Source: an uncultured Acidaminococcus sp. (lineage in GTDB: Bacteria; Bacillota_C; Negativicutes; Acidaminococcales; Acidaminococcaceae). Taken from it: a stretch of 7,322 bases of DNA. Below, piece by piece: positions 1-4,590 of the stretch. A program made the translations under genes and the position numbers. The stretch spans positions 1-7,322 of the forward strand of contig OMUE01000045.1 in the NCBI GenBank assembly GCA_900314165.1, in the 5' to 3' direction. The number at the start of each line of letters is the position of its first letter. The first letter of the stretch is position 1. A model generated the notes under the pieces. That model did no database searches. It was not told the DNA's origin and worked only from the letters and a program-made list of their open reading frames with translations.

Positions 1-53
1 CAGGAGCTAGTGGGGGCAACCCCGTGGAGGTTCAATTCCTCTCGGCCGCACCA
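1..53 (+). tRNA. tRNA-Leu (anticodon CAG), 3' part only
   Basis: The window opens inside a class II tRNA. Bases 1-3 (CAG) fit anticodon positions 34-36, followed by GA and the 3' anticodon strand GCTAG (6-10). A long variable arm follows, with stem GGGG/CCCC around GCAA. The T arm is GGAGG, loop TTCAATT, CCTCT (26-42). The acceptor 3' strand CGGCCGC (43-49), discriminator A (50) and encoded CCA (51-53) complete it. The long variable arm with discriminator A points to leucine; serine tRNAs carry G there. The 5' half lies outside the window, so the anticodon is inferred from loop geometry rather than from a complete fold. Confidence 0.9.
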
Positions 54-59
54 ATATAA

Positions 60-94
60 AAAAATAATCAGGCGAATGGCCTGATTTTTTTTTT
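60..94 (+). terminator. intrinsic terminator of the tRNA-Leu transcript
   Basis: AATCAGGC (66-73) and GCCTGATT (79-86) form a perfect 8-bp stem with loop GAATG, and the T run extends to 94. An A-rich stretch before the stem could pair with the T run and let it act on transcription from either side. It lies a few bases after the tRNA CCA end. Confidence 0.9.
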
Positions 95-120
95 GTACGC
101 GAAAAAAAGAAAAAAGAAAA

Positions 121-266
121 AGAGGCCGCTGGCCGGCCCCACCACCGTGCTACGCACGGTTCCCCTCCCCTGCGGGGATGACAGGGCCCTGCCCGTCCTG
201 CGGACAGTCGCCCCCGTAGGGGGAGAGGGCCAACGTAGTTGGCGAGGGGGCTGGCCAGCGGCCTCT
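121..266 (-). repeat. GC-rich multi-hairpin palindromic repeat, copy A
   Basis: Perfect 14-bp outer inverted repeat AGAGGCCGCTGGCC (121-134) with its complement at 253-266. Inside are five small hairpins, each with a three-base loop: ACCGTGC-TAC-GCACGGT (144-160), CCCC-TGC-GGGG (167-177), GTCC-TGC-GGAC (195-205), CCCCC-GTA-GGGGG (211-223) and GCCAAC-GTA-GTTGGC (229-243). It matches 3168-3326 in reverse orientation, so it is assigned to the minus strand, downstream of the DUF362 gene. Read on that strand, the outer stem is followed by a long T-rich tract (complement of 100-120), so it could end DUF362 transcription. Open reading frames across it are products of the repeat and not genes. I know of no encoded mobility function. 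Confidence 0.85.
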
Positions 267-323
267 GCAATCTTTAAAATTCGTCCCTCTTGTAAAGCAG
301 TGCTTCCTGGCCGCACTAGCAAG

Positions 324-351
324 CTGACGTCTGACATCTGACTTCTGACGT
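324..351 (-). repeat. heptanucleotide tandem array, 4 units
   Basis: Four contiguous 7-bp units read CTGACGT, CTGACAT, CTGACTT and CTGACGT on the plus strand; only the sixth base varies. In the sense of the DUF362 gene the unit is ACGTCAG-like. The array starts about 20 bp after that gene's stop, just past a second short heptamer array. Confidence 0.9.
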
Positions 352-354
352 CCT

Positions 355-368
355 ATCCCTAATCCCTA
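355..368 (-). repeat. heptanucleotide tandem array, 2 units of ATCCCTA
   Basis: Two perfect copies of ATCCCTA (TAGGGAT in the DUF362 sense) begin 3 bp past the DUF362 stop codon. The unit is the same family as the six-unit array at 1601-1642, so one heptamer type occurs after two different genes. Confidence 0.75.
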
Positions 369-371
369 ACT

Positions 372-1502
372 TCAGTATTCATCCTTTACAAATCCGCCTT
401 TGATGCCTTTGACGGCTTCGGAGGCGGTGATTTCTTTGTCGCCGTTGTCCAGGTCGATGAGGGTGTAGCGGTCGTTGCCCATGCCCAGTTCCTTCATATA
501 GGACAATTGACGCAGGCCGTGACGGGTTTCGATCCGTTCCACCAGGTCGTGGTGGCTGTCTTCCGGCAGGGCGTACACCAGATCCATGGAAGCCTGATCC
601 GCGCTGAGGATGTCCAGGGACGCTACGATGCCGATATTGGGCGTGACCACGGGCTGGGCGGACGTGCCTTCGCAGTCACAGGAAACGCTCATGTTCCGCA
701 GCACGTTCACATAGGCAATGTGGGGTGCAAAGTGGTCCACGGTAGCCTTGGTGGATTCCGTAATCCGCTCCATGAGTTCTTCTTTATTGATGTCCCACTG
801 GTTGGGCTGGCCCGGGGTGGTGTGGATCATGGCTTTGCCGATGCGGCCATCCGCACAGCCGATGCCGATGTTCTTGTTGGAGCCGCCAAAGCCGCCCATG
901 ACGTGGCCTTTGAAGTGGGTCAGCACTAGCAGGGAGTCGTACTTCAGCATATGGCTGCCTACGGACATTTCCTTAAACCATTTGCCACCTTTGATGGGCA
1001 GCTTGGCCGTGCCTTCTTCGTCCATGATGTCCACGGGGGCAAAGGTCCAGCCGTTGGTTTTCAGAACCTGACGGTGGCTTTCCGTCGTATAGCGGGGGCT
1101 CTGGTAGTACGTGTTCGTCTCCACGATGGTGGCACCGGGCAGTTTGTCCGCCAGCAGCTGTTTCACCCAGGGACGGGGAATGATGTTGGGACCGTGGGGT
1201 TCGCCGGTGTGCAGCTTGACGCCTACCTTACCGGTGAGGGCGCTGCTGATTTTGTCATAGACTTTTTCCAGGCCTGCAGGGGACAGGTCCCGGGTGAAAT
1301 ACACCACGGAGGCGCTGCCGGTGCGCTTGTCATAAGGAATGTATTTGTCGCCGCCTGTACCGGCCACAGGTTTTGCTTCTGCTTTTGCCATAGGATCACC
1401 TTTTTCTGTAGTTTTGCTCAGGCTCACGCAGCCGGGAACCGCAGCTACCACAGCAGCCGCGCCCATGAGCTCCATGAATTTCCGACGGGTTATGTTTTTC
1501 AT
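372..1502 (-). CDS. DUF362 domain lipoprotein with Tat-type signal
   Basis: Protein of 376 residues when started at 1502. That start has the SD-like GAGGGGGT nine bases upstream; the in-frame ATG at 1526 has no binding site. The N terminus reads TRRKFMEL (residues 5-12), a twin-arginine motif, then a hydrophobic stretch ending VPGC with Cys25 as a likely lipidation site, although proline in the lipobox is atypical. The body resembles DUF362 proteins: VGVKLHTGEPHG and LTHFKGHVMGGFGGSNKN are the conserved blocks. Some family members carry C-terminal ferredoxin motifs and have been linked to Fe-S or redox functions; no CxxCxxC cluster is visible here, only a single CDC (in SVSCDCEG). The biochemical role is unknown. 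Tat export would mean it folds, perhaps with a cofactor, before crossing the membrane. The HD-GYP gene lies 133 bp upstream on the same strand, but this gene has its own promoter. Confidence 0.88.
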   Translation of the reverse strand: MKNITRRKFMELMGAAAVVAAVPGCVSLSKTTEKGDPMAKAEAKPVAGTGGDKYIPYDKRTGSASVVYFTRDLSPAGLEKVYDKISSALTGKVGVKLHTGEPHGPNIIPRPWVKQLLADKLPGATIVETNTYYQSPRYTTESHRQVLKTNGWTFAPVDIMDEEGTAKLPIKGGKWFKEMSVGSHMLKYDSLLVLTHFKGHVMGGFGGSNKNIGIGCADGRIGKAMIHTTPGQPNQWDINKEELMERITESTKATVDHFAPHIAYVNVLRNMSVSCDCEGTSAQPVVTPNIGIVASLDILSADQASMDLVYALPEDSHHDLVERIETRHGLRQLSYMKELGMGNDRYTLIDLDNGDKEITASEAVKGIKGGFVKDEY

Positions 1503-1561
1503 AATAAAATACCCCCTCATATCCATCTTGATATGATTATATCAGATGCATGAGGGGGTAT
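1494..1561 (-). promoter_or_regulatory. DUF362 promoter inside a long inverted repeat that covers the RBS
   Basis: ATACCCCCTCAT (1509-1520) is perfectly complementary to ATGAGGGGGTAT (1550-1561). Further in, CATC/GATG and TGATAT/ATATCA extend the pairing to 22 bp with only small bulges and a 4-base loop. On the minus strand the loop and inner stem contain the extended -10 TGATATAAT (TATAAT is the complement of 1536-1541); no good -35 is visible. The other arm contains GAGGGGGT, the gene's ribosome binding site. The palindrome could be an operator on DNA or, in read-through mRNA from the HD-GYP gene, a hairpin hiding the binding site. The sequence is direct; the regulation is inferred. Confidence 0.65.
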
Positions 1562-1600
1562 GGATACTTGTTAAGCATGGTGGAGCATGCGCAAAAGGCA

Positions 1601-1642
1601 CTAACTCCTAATCCCTAATCCCTAATTCCTAATTCCTAATTT
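1601..1642 (-). repeat. heptanucleotide tandem array, 6 units of CTAATYC
   Basis: Six contiguous 7-bp units on the plus strand: CTAACTC, CTAATCC, CTAATCC, CTAATTC, CTAATTC, CTAATTT. In the sense of the HD-GYP gene the unit is TTAGGRA-like. The TAG stop of that gene (complement of 1636-1638) lies within the outermost unit, so the array begins in the last codons of the gene. Confidence 0.95.
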
Positions 1643-2256
1643 CCCGCCTTTTCCTCCGTCTTGTTCTGGACGACGGCGGTGAAGAAGGCCTGGACTACGT
1701 CGGGGTCGAACCATATGCCGGCCAGGTCTTTCAGGGCCTGGGGAGACCGGCTGCCGGCAATCTGCCAGTTCCGGGTGCAGGGATTGCACTTCCGGTCGTA
1801 GAAATTGCACACGGCGATGATCCGGCTGCCGATGGGGATGTTTACGCCTTTCAGCCGTTTCGGATAGCCGCTGCCATCCCAATTTTCGTGATGGTGCAGG
1901 ATGATCTTCATAATATGGCTGAAGGCGGGAATGTTTTCCAGCATGCTGGAGCCTTCCAGGCAATGGCGCTTGTAGGCGGCTTTTTCCCGGACGTTGAAAT
2001 AGGGATATTTGGCCAGCACCGTATTGGGAATGGCCAGCTGGCCGATGTCGTGGAGCAGGGCAGCCGTCTTGATGCAGGCTACTTCTGCCAGAGGCAGCCC
2101 CATATTTACCGCTGTGCTCACCGCATAGTTGGCTACCTGCTGACTGTGGAGAAACAAATCTTTATTTTTTAATTCCAGCAGCTTCAGAAAGAAGCCCACC
2201 AGTTCTTTGGAATCCTGATCCGTGGGGAATTCCAAAAATTGGGGAATGGTTAACAT
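1636..2256 (-). CDS. single-domain HD-GYP protein, one metal ligand substituted
   Basis: About 206 residues with no sensor domain. HD-GYP proteins hydrolyse the second messenger cyclic di-GMP in the cytoplasm. Numbered from the upstream ATG at 2262, the family signatures are H39, H71-D72 (HDIGQ), H100, H124-H125-E126 (HHHENW) and DGSGYP (129-134). The segment that normally reads AD-x-YDAL, whose first Asp binds metal, reads CNFYDRKC here, so that Asp is Asn153, and the usual SDRPYR stretch is replaced. The C terminus (FDPDVV) realigns, which argues against a frameshift. Activity may therefore be altered or lost, leaving a binding role possible. I prefer the ATG at 2256 because AAGG lies nine bases upstream; 2262 leaves only three. 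Cys152, Cys159 and Cys162 are unusual for this region. The stop codon is part of a heptamer array. Confidence 0.85.
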   Translation of the reverse strand: MLTIPQFLEFPTDQDSKELVGFFLKLLELKNKDLFLHSQQVANYAVSTAVNMGLPLAEVACIKTAALLHDIGQLAIPNTVLAKYPYFNVREKAAYKRHCLEGSSMLENIPAFSHIMKIILHHHENWDGSGYPKRLKGVNIPIGSRIIAVCNFYDRKCNPCTRNWQIAGSRSPQALKDLAGIWFDPDVVQAFFTAVVQNKTEEKAGN

Positions 2257-2300
2257 ATGCATCGACCTTTTCTTTAATATCAGTTTTATGGTGCCTTTCT

Positions 2301-2329
2301 AGTATACTATAAAACAGGTTAATTCTCAA
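2301..2329 (-). promoter_or_regulatory. sigma-A type promoter of the HD-GYP gene
   Basis: On the minus strand TTGAGA (complement of 2324-2329), a 17-base spacer and TATACT (complement of 2301-2306) make a near-consensus promoter, five of six bases at each box. Transcription would start some 30-40 bases before the gene's start codon. Confidence 0.8.
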
Positions 2330-2382
2330 TGCGATGGGGTGCAGGGCGGGGACACTAGATGTAGGGGCACGGGCGAGGTAAA

Positions 2383-2396
2383 GATGATAGATGATA
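2383..2396. repeat. short heptamer duplication GATGATA x2
   Basis: Two perfect tandem copies of GATGATA in the divergent intergenic region. Two units could be chance, but the 7-bp period equals that of the larger arrays in this window. The rest of 2335-2445 is GC-rich, with no gene or structure I can name. Confidence 0.4.
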
Positions 2397-2434
2397 GAAC
2401 CTGTTGTCCGGGGTTAGGGAGTTGATGTCGAAAG

Positions 2435-2496
2435 TTAATTACCGATTTATCATTTTTGCGGTAAAATAAGGATATAGTCAATTTAGAGATAAGGAG
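2435..2496 (+). promoter_or_regulatory. candidate promoter and RBS of the PagL-like gene
   Basis: TAAAAT (2462-2467) has a weak TTACCG 17 bases upstream. TATAGT (2473-2478) is an alternative -10 box without a good partner. The short complementary pair TACCG/CGGTA flanks the spacer. The ribosome binding site AAGGAG (2491-2496) lies nine bases before the ATG at 2506 and fixes the start. Confidence 0.45.
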
Positions 2497-2505
2497 AGAT
2501 TCTTT

Positions 2506-3093
2506 ATGATTCAACGCATAATAGCAGCCGTTCTGGCATGTGCGACTTTGGGGCTGCCGGGGATGGGGGAGGCGGCTAACAAGGCTTACGGGCCCAGCCA
2601 GGCTAAACCAAACCATAATGTGGAAGTCCAGCTGGAATATTTGCATCATGGGTATTTTGAAGAACGGGAAATCGATACGTACAATGTGCATGTGTACCAG
2701 AAATTCAAGCAGAACGGCTCCGTGTCCTGGCACAAGGGCCTGACGGTGACCCGTGCGGTAGGCTACAACAACGACGACGGCCGCCATATGGACAGCAATG
2801 CCGTGGGGCTGGGACCAAGCCTCATGGCACGCTGGGAAAAGCCCGTGTCCGGCAAGCTGTCGGCGTCCATCGACGGCACAGGCAGCCTGATGTTCTACGA
2901 CAAGGCTCATCCGGCCGAAGGCCGTGCCTTTGGGTTCCTGTGGAGAGTGGGTCCCCGGCTGACGTATGCCTTTGATCAAAAGGACTCCATCAGCGTAGGC
3001 TGGATGTTCTCCCACAGCTCCAATGGCTTCAAGCACAACAATCCCGGGTACAATACGGTGGGGTTCGATGTGGGGTATAATAGGAGCTTCTGA
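2506..3093 (+). CDS. PagL-like lipid A 3-O-deacylase / acyloxyacyl hydrolase family outer-membrane protein
   Basis: Protein of 195 residues with a Sec signal peptide (RIIAAVLACATLGLPGMGEA, cleavage probably after residue 23 or 24), alternating polar and hydrophobic strands, and a C-terminal phenylalanine (NRSF), as expected of an outer-membrane beta-barrel. The block HSSNGFKHNNPGYN (170-183) matches the family signature H-x-S-N...NPG-x-N. H170 and S172 correspond to the catalytic His and Ser of PagL, an enzyme that removes a 3-O-linked acyl chain from lipid A in the outer membrane. The third catalytic residue, a Glu 12 positions after the Ser, falls on Thr184 by simple counting. Either the family alignment shifts here or the triad is incomplete. 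It is divergent from the HD-GYP gene and appears to be a single-gene unit. Confidence 0.8.
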   Translation: MIQRIIAAVLACATLGLPGMGEAANKAYGPSQAKPNHNVEVQLEYLHHGYFEEREIDTYNVHVYQKFKQNGSVSWHKGLTVTRAVGYNNDDGRHMDSNAVGLGPSLMARWEKPVSGKLSASIDGTGSLMFYDKAHPAEGRAFGFLWRVGPRLTYAFDQKDSISVGWMFSHSSNGFKHNNPGYNTVGFDVGYNRSF

Positions 3094-3098
3094 GAGAT

Positions 3099-3126
3099 AG
3101 TGAACAGTGAACAGTGAACAGTGAAG
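3099..3126 (+). repeat. heptanucleotide tandem array, 4 units of AGTGAAC
   Basis: Three perfect AGTGAAC units and a fourth reading AGTGAAG, starting 5 bp after the TGA stop of the PagL-like gene. Confidence 0.95.
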
Positions 3127-3167
3127 AGGGGTGCGCTGCACTGCCCCGTCGCCATTGCCTTGCAAAA

Positions 3168-3326
3168 GAGCTCCGCTCTGCCCCCTCGCCATTGCTAACG
3201 CAATGGCCCTCTCCCCCTACGGGGGCGACATGTTCCTACGGGGGCGACAGCCCGCTGGGCAGCGCCCTGTCATCCCCGTAGGGGAGGGGAACCATCCGTA
3301 GGATGGTGGTGGGGCAAGGCGGAGCC
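3168..3326 (+). repeat. GC-rich multi-hairpin palindromic repeat, copy B
   Basis: Homologous to the complement of 121-266. The outer stem is GCTCCGC (3170-3176) with GCGGAGC (3319-3325), then GCCCC/GGGGC. Inner hairpins are GCCATTGC-TAAC-GCAATGGC (3188-3207), CCCCC-TAC-GGGGG (3213-3225), GCCC-GCT-GGGC (3250-3260), CCCC-GTA-GGGG (3274-3284) and ACCATCC-GTA-GGATGGT (3291-3307). Several stems differ from copy A on both arms and still pair. CCTACGGGGGCGACA occurs twice (3216-3230 and 3235-3249), an internal duplication absent from copy A. At 3131-3195 there is also a mini hairpin GTGC-GCT-GCAC and a degenerate second copy of the element's left end. It lies downstream of the PagL-like gene, in the same relative orientation as copy A to its gene. 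Confidence 0.85.
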
Positions 3327-3498
3327 TTTCGGCTCAAGACTCCTCGAATCAAGCATTTTCGACTCAGGAATATTCGTTATCCCAGTAATCCTCGCAATTA
3401 ATTATAAGCTTTATTCACTGATTATTCACACTAAATAAGAACTTGTATTCAGTATACATAATATCAGGAAAATTCATATAGATTTACAAACTGAACCG
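3327..3498. other. AT-rich upstream region of the TAXI operon
   Basis: No gene is visible. The composition changes abruptly from the GC-rich repeat to AT-rich DNA. TTATTCAC occurs at 3411-3418 and 3422-3429, 11 bases apart, and related TATTCA or AATTCA hexamers start at 3446 and 3471. Such spaced copies upstream of a promoter may be regulator sites. Confidence 0.4.
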
Positions 3499-3507
3499 TG
3501 TTATAAT
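3499..3507 (+). promoter_or_regulatory. extended -10 promoter of the TAXI-TRAP operon
   Basis: TG-T-TATAAT is a perfect extended -10 element, which can work without a strong -35; none is visible at the usual distance. Transcription would begin near 3514 and give a leader of about 85 bases. Confidence 0.75.
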
Positions 3508-3544
3508 TGTAATAAAGTTAAAAATGCAAAAAGGAACAAAGAAC

Positions 3545-3580
3545 GTGTGGGCCCAGGTTTGGAGGACTTTTTTGCAGTAA
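3545..3580 (+). CDS. possible 11-residue leader peptide with two Trp codons
   Basis: A GTG codon at 3545, with AAGGA (3531-3535) nine bases upstream, opens a frame reading MWAQVWRTFLQ and ending in TAA 21 bases before the TAXI start. It lies wholly within the predicted leader RNA. A second SD-like GGAGGA (3561-3566) sits inside it. Two tryptophans in eleven residues is unusual and could couple translation of the leader to expression of the operon, but no convincing alternative hairpins are visible. Chance is a real possibility for so short a frame. Confidence 0.3.
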   Translation: MWAQVWRTFLQ

Positions 3581-3600
3581 AGCACTAAGGAGGCATGTAT

Positions 3601-4578
3601 ATGAAAAAGCTTGTTGCATTTTTATCCGCATGTGTTATGATGGGAACCCTTCTGACCGGCTGTGGCGCTGGCGGCGGCGATAAGAAGGATGCAGGCAAAG
3701 CCCCTGCTAAGAAATTCATCAATATTGCTACCGGTGGTACGGCTGGTACCTATTATCCTTTAGGTGGTGCTTTGGCTGATATCCTGAACAAGAACGTGAA
3801 AGGTGCTAACGCATCTGCACAATCTTCCGGTGCTTCCGTAGCAAACGTCAACCTGCTGAAGGAAGGCAAAGTCGATATCGCTTTCATCCAGAACGATATT
3901 GCTTTCTATGCTGTTAAAGGCACGGAAATGTTCAAGGGCAAAGCTGTTCCTAACCTGAAAGGCCTGGCAACCCTGTATCCTGAAACCATTCAAATCGTAA
4001 CCACCAAGAAGACCGGCGTAAAGAGCCTGGCTGACCTGAAAGGCAAGAGAGTTGCCGTAGGTGCTGCTGGTTCCGGTGCTGAAGCCAACGCTCGTCAGAT
4101 TCTGGAAATGGCTGGTATTACCTACAAAGATATCACTCCGCAATACCTGTCCTTCGCAGAAGCTTCCTCCGCTCTGAAAGATGGTAACGTAGATGCTGCT
4201 TTCCTGACTGCCGGCCATCCGACCGCTGCTATTCAGGACCTGGCAACCCAGCACGATGTAGTCCTGATTCCTGTTGCTGCTGACCTGGCTGACAAGCTGA
4301 TCAAAAAGTATCCGTACTACACCAAGGTTGTTATCCCTGCAAAGACCTACAACAAGGTTGATGCTGATGTCAACACCGTGGCTGTACGCTGCATGCTGGC
4401 TGTAACGGATAAGATGGACGCCGATACCGGTTATGCCATTGTGAAAGCTCTGTATGGCAACCTGGATCGTATGAAAGCTGCCCACAATGCTGCTAAAGTA
4501 ATGAGCAAGAAGTCTGCTCAAGATGGTATGTCCATTCCTCTGAATGCCGGCGCTGAAAAATTCTTCAAGGAAAAATAA
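3601..4578 (+). CDS. TAXI-family TRAP transporter solute-binding lipoprotein
   Basis: Protein of 325 residues that captures substrate for the TRAP permease encoded two genes on. The ATG at 3601 lies seven bases after AAGGAGG; the ATG at 3595 is too close to it. The N terminus MKKLVAFL with lipobox LTGC (Cys21) indicates a lipoprotein anchored on the outer face of the cytoplasmic membrane. The mature part opens with NIATGGTAGTYYPLGGALA (41-59), the hallmark of TAXI binding proteins, and GAAGSGAEANARQIL is the second characteristic segment. Known TAXI systems have been linked to glutamate, 2-oxoglutarate and similar acids; the substrate here cannot be inferred. Codon use is strongly skewed to GCT, GGT and CTG, unlike the following gene, which suggests high expression. 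A hairpin with a T-rich tail follows the stop. Confidence 0.95.
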   Translation: MKKLVAFLSACVMMGTLLTGCGAGGGDKKDAGKAPAKKFINIATGGTAGTYYPLGGALADILNKNVKGANASAQSSGASVANVNLLKEGKVDIAFIQNDIAFYAVKGTEMFKGKAVPNLKGLATLYPETIQIVTTKKTGVKSLADLKGKRVAVGAAGSGAEANARQILEMAGITYKDITPQYLSFAEASSALKDGNVDAAFLTAGHPTAAIQDLATQHDVVLIPVAADLADKLIKKYPYYTKVVIPAKTYNKVDADVNTVAVRCMLAVTDKMDADTGYAIVKALYGNLDRMKAAHNAAKVMSKKSAQDGMSIPLNAGAEKFFKEK

Positions 4579-4590
4579 GGCGACGGAGTT

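Noticed and set aside
121..266. Insertion sequence or transposase remnant
   Set aside because: No transposase-like coding sequence and no target-site duplication could be seen at the ends; only a MITE- or REP-like label remains possible.
93..341. Open frames of 82-89 residues on both strands over copy A
   Set aside because: They run through the palindromic repeat and hairpin stems, lack ribosome binding sites, and have low-complexity Pro/Arg/Gly-rich translations.
324..368. CRISPR array
   Set aside because: Seven-base contiguous units with no unique spacers are tandem repeats, not CRISPR.
507..1553. Plus-strand frames opposite the DUF362 gene
   Set aside because: The minus strand carries conserved DUF362 blocks, a signal peptide and an RBS; the plus frames show none of these.
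1601..1642. Telomere-like TTAGGG repeat
   Set aside because: The period is 7, units vary, and the array is short and next to a stop codon in bacterial sequence; the likeness to telomere DNA is only local.
2326..3192. A 288-residue minus-strand frame opposite the PagL-like gene
   Set aside because: It spans the whole PagL-like gene, its promoter and the heptamer array, has no binding site and no recognisable domain.
3508..3600. Riboswitch in the TAXI leader
   Set aside because: I looked for known conserved aptamer patterns and strong alternative stems and found none; the leader is short and weakly structured by eye.
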